A stretch of DNA of 64,000 nucleotides from Eudoraea chungangensis (GCF_029360665.1 NZ_JARDUB010000001.1:372001-436000); one strand, 5' to 3'; counted from the first letter of the stretch, positions 1-9,251 are shown. Notes: a model not told the origin generated them from the sequence alone. Numbers and translations: made by a program.

Positions 1-309
1 ATAGTACAAAGCCAGGAGAAGTACCCCAACTAGTGCCCCTATTTTTTCATAGAAACCCAAAATAAGTGTAATCCCAACAAACATCAAAGCCATCCAATTA
101 AGGGTATCAGCCCATCCGATAAATGGTTCTTTAGCCATGAATAAGAAGAAGGATTCAAATGGACCTTGGGCTGTGGCTAAATATCCAAAAGAAGTCCAAT
201 CGGGATTATAGAGTTTAATGACACCTTCATACAGGAAGTGCCATCCAATAAATAGGCGCAACAAAACCATACTGTGTTTTAATTGCCATCTTTTTTTAGT
301 TTGATTCAT
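1..309 (-). CDS. DoxX-like membrane protein, partial (3' end outside window)
   Basis: The gene reads leftward from an ATG at 309 and is cut by the window edge after 103 codons with no stop. The visible part has a basic start, a hydrophobic segment at about residues 14-25 with the motif GWHFLYEG, a loop rich in aromatic residues (YNPDWTSFGYLA), and further hydrophobic helices from about residue 70. This arrangement is typical of the small four-helix DoxX/DoxD-like membrane family of Bacteroidota. Its substrate and partners cannot be told from the fragment. The family call rests on motif resemblance only. Confidence 0.75.
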   Translation of the reverse strand, partial: MNQTKKRWQLKHSMVLLRLFIGWHFLYEGVIKLYNPDWTSFGYLATAQGPFESFFLFMAKEPFIGWADTLNWMALMFVGITLILGFYEKIGALVGVLLLALYY

Positions 310-649
310 ATTTATAGTTCTAGTTGTTAATCAGTTAAGATATAAAGAATAGCTTAAAATTTATATTGGCCAGACAAATTATATGTCCAGAAAACAAAAT
401 ATAAGAAGAATATATCTATCAAAATTAAATCAGAGCTACGGCAAAGCCTATGACTTTTGTCAGTTTCCATTTTAACCAGTGGGATTAGCTTAAACTTTTT
501 AATCTTTTCTAAGATGCGCCAGTATTAAATAGAAAACCCAGGTTTTTTAAAATCATTTATTACTTCCATGCCATAATCTAAACTAATAGGATTTAATTCC
601 ATTAGAAAATAAGTATCTTGTCTGAGAATAATTTAAACCAACACATATT
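310..649. other. Intergenic region between divergent genes
   Basis: This 340-base gap separates the leftward DoxX-like gene from rightward aqpZ, so it should hold two promoters. A TAATTTTG box matching the Bacteroidota -7 consensus lies on the minus strand at 427-420, but its nearest TTG is only 14 bases away, short of the usual 17-23. A small self-complementary stretch, AAAACC-CA-GGTTTT, sits at 533-546. I see no RNA gene and no convincing small ORF. Confidence 0.4.
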
Positions 650-1336
650 ATGAAAAAATTAGTAGCTGAATTTATCGGTACCCTTTGGTTAGTTCTAGGG
701 GGATGTGGAAGTGCAGTTTTGGCGGCTTCCTTTCCAGAATTAGGTATTGGATTTGTAGGTGTCTCACTGGCATTTGGTCTCACTGTATTAACTATGGTTT
801 ATGCCATTGGACATATCTCTGGCTGTCACTTGAATCCGGCTGTGTCTATAGGCCTGTGGATAGGAGGTCGATTTAGTCAAAAAGAGTTAGTTCCTTATAT
901 TATTGCACAAGTGCTTGGGGGTATCGCGGGTGCAGGATTGTTATATCTTATTGCATCGGGAAAACCGGGATTTGAACTAGGTGGCTTTGCAAGTAACGGC
1001 TATGGAGAACATTCGCCCGGCGGATATAGTATGTTAGCTGCGCTTATCACTGAAGTTGTTATGACCTTTATGTTTCTAATTATTATTCTTGGTGCTACTC
1101 ATTCTAAAGCACCCAAAGGAATGGCTGGCATAGCAATCGGACTTGGTCTTACCCTAATACACCTTATTAGTATACCTGTTACCAATACCTCTGTAAACCC
1201 GGCGCGAAGTACTAGCCAGGCATTGTTTGCGGGAGATTGGGCTATTGACCAATTATGGTTATTTTGGGTAGCCCCAATTGTGGGAGCCTTATTAGCCGGT
1301 TTAGTTTACAAGTATTTATCCCCGGAGGAAGCCTAA
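650..1336 (+). CDS. aqpZ: Aquaporin Z, water channel
   Basis: A 228-residue inner-membrane channel for passive water flow. Both half-helix NPA motifs are present (N62-P-A and N183-P-A). The selectivity filter expected for a strict water channel can be read as F42, H171, T180 and R186. The C-terminal half around [17 protein letters not shown] is nearly identical to the well-known E. coli AqpZ segment, and the length is close to the 231 residues of that protein. It starts at an ATG after an A-rich stretch with no Shine-Dalgarno site. A GntP-family permease follows 63 bases downstream, but co-transcription is uncertain. Confidence 0.95.
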   Translation: MKKLVAEFIGTLWLVLGGCGSAVLAASFPELGIGFVGVSLAFGLTVLTMVYAIGHISGCHLNPAVSIGLWIGGRFSQKELVPYIIAQVLGGIAGAGLLYLIASGKPGFELGGFASNGYGEHSPGGYSMLAALITEVVMTFMFLIIILGATHSKAPKGMAGIAIGLGLTLIHLISIPVTNTSVNPARSTSQALFAGDWAIDQLWLFWVAPIVGALLAGLVYKYLSPEEA

Positions 1337-1399
1337 CATTTTGCATATTTCCTTGAAGGTAAATTTCTTTATTACTAACATAAAAAAGCCCACCTAAAA

Positions 1400-2716
1400 A
1401 TGCCCTTAATTATTGTACTAATTGGCATATTAATTCTCTTTGTCTTAATTGCCCGATTTAAACTAAACGCCTTTATTGCCTTTATTATAGTTTGCCTATT
1501 TGTGGGCATTGCGGAAGGGATGTCATTGGACAAATTAATACAATCTATCCAGGATGGTATTGGGAATACTTTAGGTTTTCTGGTAATGATTCTAGGTTTT
1601 GGTGCCATGCTAGGTAAATTGGTTGCAGACAGTGGCGCAGCACAACGAATTACCACAGGTTTAGTGTCCAAGTTTGGCATAAAAAATATTCAGTGGGCTC
1701 TAGTACTTACGGGGTTTATTGTTGGCATTCCTATGTTCTATTCTGTTGGTTTCGTAATTTTGATTCCACTAGTCTTTACCATTGCCGCTGCTACCAAATT
1801 ACCTTTACTCTATGTAGGCCTGCCTCTTTTAGCATCTCTTTCGGTTACCCATGGATATCTGCCACCGCATCCTGCGCCCACGGCAATATCTATAATGTTT
1901 GGGGCAAATCTGGGAAAAACGCTTCTTTATGGGATTGTGATAGCCATTCCGGCAATTATTTTCGCCGGACCTATCTTTTCTAAAACAGTAAAAAATATAA
2001 GCGCAACTCCCTTAAAAGAGTTTGTTAATCCAAAGGTTTTTAAAGATGAAGAAATGCCGAGTATGAGTATAAGTATACTCACTGCGTTATTGCCCATTTT
2101 TTTGATAGGAATAGCAGCTGTTAGCGAATTATTTCTTACCCCCGATTTCTTCTTATATTCCACTATCTTGTTTTTGGGGAACCCTGCTATCGCGATGCTT
2201 ATAGCTGTTTTAGTTGCTATTTTTACCCTTGGCCTTGGACGAAATAAAAAGATGGTAGAAGTTATGGCTTCTGTTGGGAGTTCCATATCTGGTATTACCA
2301 TGGTTTTATTAATCATAGCAGGAGCGGGAGCCCTTAAACAAGTTCTTGTTGATAGCGGAGTTAGTAATTATATTGGAAGCCTGCTAGATGGCTCTGCAAT
2401 ATCTCCCCTAATCCTAGCTTGGTTAATTGCAACAGTGCTAAGGATTTGTGTTGGCTCAGCCACTGTGGCAGGACTAACTGCCGCAGGAATTGTTTTACCT
2501 TTAATAGAATCCTCCGGAGTTAGTCCAGAATTAATGGTGCTCGCCATTGGCTCTGGAAGTTTAATGTTATCTCATGTAAACGATGGTGGGTTTTGGTTAT
2601 TTAAAGAATACTTTAATCTTTCCGTTAAGGACACATTAAAAACATGGACTGTTATGGAAACAACCATTGGAGTTATTGGTATTCTCGGCGTTTTGATATT
2701 AAATTCAATCCTTTAA
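1400..2716 (+). CDS. GntP/DsdX-family permease, probable D-serine or sugar-acid transporter
   Basis: A 438-residue very hydrophobic inner-membrane protein with about 12 predicted helices. The segment SLSVTHGYLPPHPAPTAI and the C-terminal GSGSLMLSHVNDGGFW are diagnostic of the GntP family, which includes gluconate permeases and the E. coli D-serine permease DsdX. It is the first of four closely packed genes with RidA, a D-serine dehydratase-like enzyme and an M19 dipeptidase. That context argues for a D-amino acid, with D-serine the best guess, rather than gluconate. No gluconate kinase or other sugar-acid gene is nearby. The family is secure; the substrate is inference. Confidence 0.85.
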   Translation: MPLIIVLIGILILFVLIARFKLNAFIAFIIVCLFVGIAEGMSLDKLIQSIQDGIGNTLGFLVMILGFGAMLGKLVADSGAAQRITTGLVSKFGIKNIQWALVLTGFIVGIPMFYSVGFVILIPLVFTIAAATKLPLLYVGLPLLASLSVTHGYLPPHPAPTAISIMFGANLGKTLLYGIVIAIPAIIFAGPIFSKTVKNISATPLKEFVNPKVFKDEEMPSMSISILTALLPIFLIGIAAVSELFLTPDFFLYSTILFLGNPAIAMLIAVLVAIFTLGLGRNKKMVEVMASVGSSISGITMVLLIIAGAGALKQVLVDSGVSNYIGSLLDGSAISPLILAWLIATVLRICVGSATVAGLTAAGIVLPLIESSGVSPELMVLAIGSGSLMLSHVNDGGFWLFKEYFNLSVKDTLKTWTVMETTIGVIGILGVLILNSIL

Positions 2717-2725
2717 TTTTATACT

Positions 2726-3190
2726 ATGAACGATTCACCCTCTAAAAGAATAGAAACCTTAGGCCTGGTTTTACCTCCAGCACCTCCTCCTGCGGGGCTA
2801 TACAGACCTATATTAGTAATTGATAACTTTTTGTACGTTTCCGGTCAAGGGCCCATGCAAACAGATGGAACCTTAATTACAGGCAGAGTTGGAGATGATT
2901 TAAATTTAGGACAGGGCAAATTAGCCGCCGAACAGGTAGGCCTCACCATGTTGTCTACAATACAAACACATTTTGGCGATGTAGACCGGATTAAGAGGGT
3001 GGTAAAAGTCCTAGGAATGGTAAATTCCACTCCTGATTTTGGGCAGCATCCATTGGTAATTAACGGGTTTAGCGAGTTAATGGCGGATATTTTTGGCAAT
3101 GAAATGGGTGTAGGGGTAAGAAGCGCCGTTGGAATGATGTTGCCTGGAAATATTCCTGTGGAAATCGAAGCCATGTTCCAGTTACATTAA
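2726..3190 (+). CDS. RidA-family enamine/imine deaminase
   Basis: A 154-residue protein of the YjgF/RidA/UK114 family. The N-terminal LPPAPPPAG segment, the VSGQGP strand and the VGVRSAVG segment, whose arginine corresponds to the substrate-binding Arg of RidA, support this. RidA proteins hydrolyse reactive enamines such as 2-aminoacrylate, which PLP-dependent serine and threonine dehydratases release. Its place 9 bases after the permease and 11 bases before a D-serine dehydratase-like enzyme fits a detoxifying role in that pathway. It belongs to a longer subgroup than classical RidA of about 128 residues, so the exact substrate is open. Confidence 0.85.
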   Translation: MNDSPSKRIETLGLVLPPAPPPAGLYRPILVIDNFLYVSGQGPMQTDGTLITGRVGDDLNLGQGKLAAEQVGLTMLSTIQTHFGDVDRIKRVVKVLGMVNSTPDFGQHPLVINGFSELMADIFGNEMGVGVRSAVGMMLPGNIPVEIEAMFQLH

Positions 3191-3201
3191 ATTCGGCCTT
3201 T

Positions 3202-4314
3202 ATGATTGATCAAAATTGGTATGAAATTGAATCGCCGGAATCTTTGAATACCCCCGCCTTATTAATCTATCCAGAGAGAATAGATAGAAATATAGATCTA
3301 ATGATAGAAATATCAGGAGATGCAAAAAAATTGCGACCACATATCAAAACCCATAAAACTGCAGAAATAATTATAATGCAGATGAATAAAGGGATTACAA
3401 AATTCAAGTGTGCCACTATCGCAGAAGCTGAACTCTTAGCAATGAATGATGCCAAAGATGTCTTATTAGCTATGCAGCCTGTAGGCGCCAATTTAGACCG
3501 TTATGCAAAACTGATTAAGGAATACCCCAATACTATGTTTTCTACCATTGTAGATAATGAAAATACCGCACAGGAAATGGCCCAAATAGCAAAGAATAAT
3601 GGGGTGGTTATTTCCTTGTTTTTAGATCTTAATGTGGGCATGAACCGCACAGGAATTGAGCCAAACAATGAAGCTCATTTACTATTTAAAAAAATTGAAG
3701 AGAACCAATTCTTAAATGCACAAGGTCTACACAGCTATGATGGACATCTACGAAATCCGGATTTTGAGGAAAGAAAAAAGGACTGCGACAAAGCTTTTCA
3801 GAGGGTACTGGCGTTAAAAGAAAGCATAGAAAAAGAAGGTACAAAAGTACCTTCCTTGGTTCTTGGAGGGTCTCCCTCATTTCCTATTCATGCAAAGAGA
3901 GACGGGGTAGAGGTGAGCCCTGGAACTACCCTTCTCTGGGATGAAGGCTACGGGAACCTTTTCAAAGAAATGCCATTTTTAAAAGCTGCAGTTTTAGTAT
4001 CTCGAATAATAAGCAAGCCAGCTAAGGATATCATATGCTTAGACCTAGGTCATAAGGCTATGGCACCTGAAATGACTTTTCCAAGAATTAAAATTTTCGG
4101 CTTGGAAGACAGTAAGCAGATAGGACAGAGTGAAGAACACCTCGTAATCGAATACCATAATAGCGAAGCCTTATCTATTGGAGATATTTTTTATGGCATT
4201 CCTATGCACATTTGCCCCACTGTGGCAAAATATCCAAAATTATTAACCGTACGGGATAAAAAGCTTGAAGGAGAATGGAAGGTTGCGGCAAGAGATCATC
4301 AATTAAATATTTAA
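3202..4314 (+). CDS. D-serine dehydratase / D-threonine aldolase-like PLP enzyme
   Basis: A 370-residue fold-type III PLP enzyme with an alanine racemase-like barrel followed by a D-ser_dehydrat-like domain. RPHIKTHK at 45-52 carries the lysine expected to bind PLP (K49). The C-terminal GIPMHICPT holds H336 and C338, the pair that binds zinc in eukaryotic-type D-serine dehydratase. D-threonine aldolases share the same architecture, so dehydratase and aldolase activities cannot be separated by eye. The HxC pair and the adjacent RidA gene favour a dehydratase that makes pyruvate and ammonia through aminoacrylate. The gene sits in a tight operon, 11 bases after RidA and 7 before the dipeptidase. 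Confidence 0.85.
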   Translation: MIDQNWYEIESPESLNTPALLIYPERIDRNIDLMIEISGDAKKLRPHIKTHKTAEIIIMQMNKGITKFKCATIAEAELLAMNDAKDVLLAMQPVGANLDRYAKLIKEYPNTMFSTIVDNENTAQEMAQIAKNNGVVISLFLDLNVGMNRTGIEPNNEAHLLFKKIEENQFLNAQGLHSYDGHLRNPDFEERKKDCDKAFQRVLALKESIEKEGTKVPSLVLGGSPSFPIHAKRDGVEVSPGTTLLWDEGYGNLFKEMPFLKAAVLVSRIISKPAKDIICLDLGHKAMAPEMTFPRIKIFGLEDSKQIGQSEEHLVIEYHNSEALSIGDIFYGIPMHICPTVAKYPKLLTVRDKKLEGEWKVAARDHQLNI

Positions 4315-4321
4315 TATTCAC

Positions 4322-5392
4322 ATGTTTATTTTTGACGCGCATTTAGACTTGGCTATGAATGCCTTGGAATGGAATAGAGATCTGAGATGGTCCGTAGAGG
4401 ATATTAGACAGGCAGAAAAAGGCTTAAAAGACAAACCAGATAGAGGGAAAAATACGGTGTCTCTACCTGCGATGAGAAAAGGCAACATTGGATTGTGTAT
4501 GGCAACGCAGATAGCTCGCTATGTAAAAAAAGACAACCCAATTCCCGGCTGGAATTCGCCTCAACAGGCATGGGCCCAGACTCAGGGACAACTAGCATGG
4601 TATAAGGCAATGGAGTACGAAGGAGAAATGTCGCAAATTACAGATTTGAACAGCTTAAATAAGCATTTAGACTTATGGGAAAACGGAGATTCGCTGAAAA
4701 AACCTGTGGGTTATATTTTAAGTTTGGAAGGGGCAGATTCTATTTTTGACATAGGTTATTTAGAAAAAAGTTATGAGCAAGGCTTAAGAGCCATTGGCCC
4801 TGCCCACTACGGACCAGGCACTTATGCCCAAGGCACAAACGCAAAAGGAGGTATTGGAAATATTGGTAAAAATCTCCTAGCTGAAATAGCCAGGCTCAAT
4901 CTTATTTTAGATGCTACACATTTATGCGATGAAAGCTTTTGGGAAAGTCTAAACTATTACGATGGTCCACTATGGGCCAGCCATAATAATTGTCGTAGTT
5001 TAGTTAATCACAACAGACAATTCACTGACGAACAAATAAAAGAATTAATTAATAGAGGTGCTGTAATTGGTTTGGCTTTAGACGCTTGGATGATGGTGCC
5101 TAATTGGAAACGAGGCGTATCCGACCCCAAAAGGATGAAGGTTACACTAAACACCATGTTAGATCATTTAGATCACATTTGTCAGCTTGCTGGCAATGCT
5201 AAGCATGTTGGAATCGGCACCGACTTAGACGGTGGGTTTGGTCGAGAACAAGCTCCCTATGATTTGGACACTATTGCGGACTTACAGAATATTCCCAAAT
5301 TGCTAACCAATAGGGGGTATACCTCAAATCAGATTGAAGGAATAATGCATAAAAATTTCCTTGATTTCATTAAAAGCGCTTGGGGAAAATAA
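4322..5392 (+). CDS. Membrane dipeptidase (peptidase family M19)
   Basis: A 356-residue zinc dipeptidase of the renal dipeptidase family. Metal ligands of the amidohydrolase-type barrel are visible: H7-x-D9 in DAHLDLAMN, the glutamate of LEGADS, the histidine of DATHLCDE, ASHNN, and the aspartate of GIGTDLDGG. Bacterial members hydrolyse dipeptides, often with a D-residue at the C-terminal position, and some act on N-acyl-D-amino acids. No signal peptide is seen, so the enzyme is probably cytoplasmic. As last gene of the D-amino acid set it may free D-serine or other D-residues from imported dipeptides; this is inferred from context. Confidence 0.88.
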   Translation: MFIFDAHLDLAMNALEWNRDLRWSVEDIRQAEKGLKDKPDRGKNTVSLPAMRKGNIGLCMATQIARYVKKDNPIPGWNSPQQAWAQTQGQLAWYKAMEYEGEMSQITDLNSLNKHLDLWENGDSLKKPVGYILSLEGADSIFDIGYLEKSYEQGLRAIGPAHYGPGTYAQGTNAKGGIGNIGKNLLAEIARLNLILDATHLCDESFWESLNYYDGPLWASHNNCRSLVNHNRQFTDEQIKELINRGAVIGLALDAWMMVPNWKRGVSDPKRMKVTLNTMLDHLDHICQLAGNAKHVGIGTDLDGGFGREQAPYDLDTIADLQNIPKLLTNRGYTSNQIEGIMHKNFLDFIKSAWGK

Positions 5393-5429
5393 ACTACGTA
5401 ATTCTTTAAAAAATAGTATTTATTGATCG

Positions 5430-5503
5430 TTAGTTACTAAAAATTCAGGAGACATTTTTATAGTTTAGAAGCTTCTCAGGCGAAACTTTTAGACTAATTT
5501 TTT
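5430..5503 (+). terminator. Large stem-loop followed by T6, terminator or structured leader
   Basis: TTAGT (5430-5434) and CTAAAA (5437-5442) pair with the continuous TTTTAGACTAA at 5487-5497, giving an 11-bp base stem with a TA bulge. TTTTTT follows at 5498-5503. Inside, GAGA (5449-5452) can pair with TCTC (5474-5477). The shape fits an intrinsic terminator for the upstream operon. It could also be an attenuator-like leader of the ferredoxin oxidoreductase genes that begin at 5617. Confidence 0.45.
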
Positions 5504-5616
5504 ATATGATGTTTATTGAATTCTCTGTACATTTAGTGATAGAGAAAGTAAAGATGGTGCATTCTGATTCTATTTTTATCTAAATTACTGATGAAATAAA
5601 TATTGCTTTTTTTGCT

Positions 5617-7473
5617 ATGGAAATTAAAAAAGGAGGTCTAAAAGCTCTTGAAGCTGTTATTGTTAGATTTGTTGGGGATTCGGGCGATGGAATGCAATTA
5701 ACGGGAAGTCAGTTTTCGGATACTTCAGCCATGTTCGGTAATGATATTGCTACTTTCCCAAATTACCCTGCCGAAATCAGAGCTCCTCAAGGAAGTTTAT
5801 ACGGGGTGTCGGGTTTCCAAGTACATATAGGAAGTGTGGAAATAAGTACTCCTGGCGATAATGTAGACCTATTAGTTGCCATGAATCCGGCTGGTCTAAA
5901 GACTAATCTTCATTCGGTACACGCGGGTCATACTATAATTGTGGATATCGATTCATTTACACGAAAAAACTTAGAAAAGGCACTTTATGATAGTAATCCT
6001 CTGGAAGATGGTAGCCTAAACAACTATAGAGTAATCGAAGTCTCTATGACTTCTCTAACGAAAGAGGCTTTAAAAGAAGTAAAAGGGCTAGATAACAAGA
6101 CTATCACCAGAAGTAAAAATATGTTTGCTTTAGGCATGGTATATTGGATGTATAGCCGATCTCCCTCGCATACTATTGAATTTTTTAAGAAGAAGTTCAA
6201 ATCCAGACCTGAACTCATTGAAGCAAATACTAAGGTCCTCAATGCTGGTTTTTTTTATGCTGAAACCCTAGAATTAATTCCAAATGCATATACCGTAGCA
6301 CCTGCAAAAATGGCCAGTGGCACATATCGTATTATTATGGGTAACACGGCTACGGCCTGGGGCTTTCTTGCAGCCGCAGAAAAATCTGGTCTTGAACTTT
6401 TTCTGGGGTCATATCCAATAACACCTGCCTCGGACATTCTTCATGAGCTCGCCAAACACAAACACTTTGGGGTAAAAACTTTTCAGGCCGAAGATGAAAT
6501 TGCCGGGATAACATCAGCTATAGGGGCGGCCTTTGCAGGAGACCTGGCCATCACAACCACATCTGGCCCAGGTATGGCTCTTAAAGGCGAAGCCTTAGGG
6601 CTGGCAATGATTTTGGAACTCCCCCTGGTTGTTGTTAACGTGCAAAGAGGAGGGCCTTCTACCGGATTGCCAACAAAGACAGAGCAATCCGACCTTTTAC
6701 AAGCCATGTATGGAAGAAATGGTGAAAGTCCGATTATTGTGATTGCAGCCAGTACTCCCTCAAATTGTTTTAAATATGCCTATGAAGCGGCAAAACTTGC
6801 CTTAGAACATATGACTCCGGTAATTCTATTATCTGATGGTTATATTGCCAATGGATCAGCGCCATGGAAAATTCAAAAAGTTTCAGAAATGCCAGAAATA
6901 GAGACTAGGAAAAAAAACAAGGCAGATGTAAATTCAAGCTGGAATCCCTATGATCGAGATTTAGCAAATCTCGTAAGAGAATGGGCTATTCCAGGCACAC
7001 CAAATCTGGAACATCGCCTTGGCGGATTAGAAAAAGATAAAAGTTCTGGACAGGTATCGTATGACCCAAAAAACCATGAAGAAATGACTCGGATTAGGGC
7101 AGATAAAGTAAAAAGAGTAGCCAATTATATTCCAGACTTAAAAATAGAATTTGCAACAAAAGGGAAACTATTGGTCGTAGGTTGGGGCGGCACTTATGGC
7201 ACCTTATATGCTGCTGTAAAACAATTAAATAATGAGGGCTTAAAAGAAATTGGTCTGGCACATTTTAATTACCTAGCTCCCCTTCCCAAGAATACAAAGA
7301 ATATATTATCAGGATTTAATAAAATAATCGTTTGCGAGCTAAATATGGGGCAATTTGCATCTGTATTGCGAAACAATTTCCCATCCTTCCATATTGTTCA
7401 ATATAACAAAGTACAAGGTCTTCCCTTTGGCAATGCCGAACTGGTGGAGGTCTTTAATACGGAAATCTCTTAA
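5617..7473 (+). CDS. korA: 2-oxoglutarate:ferredoxin oxidoreductase, fused gamma-alpha subunit
   Basis: A 618-residue subunit of a thiamine pyrophosphate-dependent 2-oxoacid:acceptor oxidoreductase. The N-terminal gamma domain begins with FVGDSGDGMQLTGSQF (about residues 17-32). The alpha (pyrimidine-binding) domain starts near residue 235 with MGNTATAWGFLAAAEKSG and SYPITPASDILHELA, followed by TSGPGMALKGEALGLA. The fused gamma-alpha form with a separate beta subunit is usual for the KorAB type in Bacteroidota, where it oxidises 2-oxoglutarate to succinyl-CoA with reduction of ferredoxin. The beta gene follows after 2 bases. Substrate choice between 2-oxoglutarate and other 2-oxoacids is inferred. 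Confidence 0.9.
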   Translation: MEIKKGGLKALEAVIVRFVGDSGDGMQLTGSQFSDTSAMFGNDIATFPNYPAEIRAPQGSLYGVSGFQVHIGSVEISTPGDNVDLLVAMNPAGLKTNLHSVHAGHTIIVDIDSFTRKNLEKALYDSNPLEDGSLNNYRVIEVSMTSLTKEALKEVKGLDNKTITRSKNMFALGMVYWMYSRSPSHTIEFFKKKFKSRPELIEANTKVLNAGFFYAETLELIPNAYTVAPAKMASGTYRIIMGNTATAWGFLAAAEKSGLELFLGSYPITPASDILHELAKHKHFGVKTFQAEDEIAGITSAIGAAFAGDLAITTTSGPGMALKGEALGLAMILELPLVVVNVQRGGPSTGLPTKTEQSDLLQAMYGRNGESPIIVIAASTPSNCFKYAYEAAKLALEHMTPVILLSDGYIANGSAPWKIQKVSEMPEIETRKKNKADVNSSWNPYDRDLANLVREWAIPGTPNLEHRLGGLEKDKSSGQVSYDPKNHEEMTRIRADKVKRVANYIPDLKIEFATKGKLLVVGWGGTYGTLYAAVKQLNNEGLKEIGLAHFNYLAPLPKNTKNILSGFNKIIVCELNMGQFASVLRNNFPSFHIVQYNKVQGLPFGNAELVEVFNTEIS

Positions 7474-7475
7474 CT

Positions 7476-8486
7476 ATGGCCTCTATAGAAAAAAAGAAAT
7501 ATTCTTTTAAAGACTTTGCCAGCAACCAAGAAGTCCGCTGGTGTCCTGGATGCGATGATTATGTTATTCTAAGAGCAATGCAAATGGCACTGCCGCAAAT
7601 GGAAATTAACAAGGAAGATGTTGTATTCATATCAGGTATCGGCTGTTCTTCCAGATTTCCTTATTATATGGACACCTATGGTATGCATGGCATTCACGGG
7701 AGAGCGCCTGCCATTGCTTCCGGAGTAAAACTGGCAAATCCTAAGTTAAGTGTTTGGGTAATAACTGGTGACGGGGATTCTCTAGCCATAGGTGGAAATC
7801 ATTTTATACATGTTTTAAGACGAAATCTAGACCTAAATATTATATTATTTAACAATGAAATATACGGTCTTACTAAAGGACAATTCTCTCCCACCTCTTT
7901 GGTGGGTCAGAAGACAAAATCCTCTCCTTATGGCAATACCCAGCCACCCTTCCATCCAGGGGAATTGGCTCTAGGAGCACAGGCTAGATTCTTTGCCAGA
8001 ATTGGCGGAAATACTCCAAAAGACATGACACAATTGTTTATTGAAGCGGAAAAGTTTAAAGGGACTTCTTTAATTGAAGTATTACAAAATTGTCCCATTT
8101 TTAACGACGGATGCTTTACGAAATATACGGATAAATCAGTAAGAGAAGATAAACAGTTATTTGCTGTACACGGAGAGCCCATGGTTTTTGGCAAAGAAAA
8201 AAATAAGGGTTTAATCCTAAAAGGCCTTCAATTAGAGGTTGTTACCATAGGGAAAAACGGTATAAGTGAAAAAGATATCCTTATACATAATGCCAAGGAG
8301 AAAGACCCCACACTACATCAAATGTTGGTTAGACTGGAATATCCATTGGTAACGGGCATCATCAGGAGTTATGAGGATGTTATATTTGAAGATAGAGATG
8401 CACAACTTACAGATAAGGTCAAGGCAAATTCTTCTTTTTCAAAAACAGATGACTTGTTTTATTCTGGAGAAACCTATGAGGTGTAG
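7476..8486 (+). CDS. korB: 2-oxoglutarate:ferredoxin oxidoreductase, beta subunit
   Basis: A 336-residue TPP-binding subunit. The N-terminal WCPGCDDY and GIGCSSRFPYYM contain cysteines conserved in this family, of which some bind an Fe-S cluster in related enzymes. The TPP and magnesium motif runs from GDGDSLAIGG to FNNEIYGLTKGQ. It acts with the gamma-alpha subunit encoded immediately upstream, and the two are surely co-transcribed. The gene is full length. A 2Fe-2S ferredoxin is encoded about 5 kb away (13500-13829) but is not part of this operon, so the electron acceptor is not known. Confidence 0.92.
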   Translation: MASIEKKKYSFKDFASNQEVRWCPGCDDYVILRAMQMALPQMEINKEDVVFISGIGCSSRFPYYMDTYGMHGIHGRAPAIASGVKLANPKLSVWVITGDGDSLAIGGNHFIHVLRRNLDLNIILFNNEIYGLTKGQFSPTSLVGQKTKSSPYGNTQPPFHPGELALGAQARFFARIGGNTPKDMTQLFIEAEKFKGTSLIEVLQNCPIFNDGCFTKYTDKSVREDKQLFAVHGEPMVFGKEKNKGLILKGLQLEVVTIGKNGISEKDILIHNAKEKDPTLHQMLVRLEYPLVTGIIRSYEDVIFEDRDAQLTDKVKANSSFSKTDDLFYSGETYEV

Positions 8487-8603
8487 GGAGCAATATTCCC
8501 AAGTCATCTTATTGGTATCTATTTACCCCTTTAGTCGAATTTAACACCATCTTAAGCCCATATGGCAAGGTATTTGCTAAATTTACACCAAGAAAAGCAA
8601 GTC

Positions 8604-9248
8604 ATGAAAAAGGGAATATTTCTTTTTTTATTTTTATTCATTCTCATTAATATACAGGCGCAAACAGATTTTTCCACGGTACAGCCCCTAGAAATAAATG
8701 CGGATAAAAACTTGGACTTAAAAAGCACTCCAAAGGCAGGGCCTTCTTTGAATATCCCATCAGTTCTTGATTTCAGCAAAAAAAGTTTTAAAGAAAGTCC
8801 ACAGGCCAGAAATATCAAAATGCTCCCAGAAAAAGAATTAAAACAAGCTGGTTATGATTTAAAGTTAGACACCAAAGTAGGTGAACGCCAGAATTCGAAT
8901 TCTAAAAAACACTTTGGAGATATGTATCTGGGTGATGTAAGAACGGGCGGAACCTATGTTGGAATTGTTTGCAGAGATCACGAATTTGTTGATGGGGACC
9001 GCATAAGAATATTTGTTAATGGAGAGATTGCAGAAGCCAATTTATTATTGACAGGTGCGTTCAAAGGGGTTAACATTGATCTTCAGAAGGGCTTTAATAG
9101 ATTAGATTTTGAGGCCTTAAATCAGGGCTCATCCGGGCCCAACACAGCACAAGTAGACGTCTATGACGAGAACGGTCAGTTAATACACTCCAATCAATGG
9201 ATGTTGTCTACAGGATCTAAAGCCTCACTAATTGTAGTAAAAGACTAA
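8604..9248 (+). CDS. Secreted protein of unknown function
   Basis: I do not recognise this family. An upstream in-frame ATG at 8562 exists, but the ATG at 8604 starts a textbook Sec signal peptide (MKKGIFLFLFLFILINIQAQ), so I place the start there (214 residues). No lipobox cysteine follows, so the mature protein should be periplasmic or released. The first 80 mature residues are polar and low in structure. The last 110 residues (GDMYLGDVRTGGTYVG to SLIVVKD) look like a compact beta-sandwich with repeated hydrophobic strands. No T9SS sorting signal is seen. It converges on the acylase gene with only 3 bases between stops. Confidence 0.7.
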   Translation: MKKGIFLFLFLFILINIQAQTDFSTVQPLEINADKNLDLKSTPKAGPSLNIPSVLDFSKKSFKESPQARNIKMLPEKELKQAGYDLKLDTKVGERQNSNSKKHFGDMYLGDVRTGGTYVGIVCRDHEFVDGDRIRIFVNGEIAEANLLLTGAFKGVNIDLQKGFNRLDFEALNQGSSGPNTAQVDVYDENGQLIHSNQWMLSTGSKASLIVVKD

Positions 9249-9251
9249 TAA

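Noticed and set aside
1927-2316. A 129-codon minus-strand frame
   Set aside because: It is antisense to the GntP-family permease, whose transmembrane codon bias leaves opposite frames open.
5448-5486. A complete glycine riboswitch
   Set aside because: GGAGA and TCTCAGGCGAAA match its core, but only about 20 bases separate them and the rest of the aptamer is absent, so only a partial resemblance is reported.
8487-8603. GGGA...TCCC hairpin after korB as a terminator
   Set aside because: The arms are only four bases long and no T-run follows.
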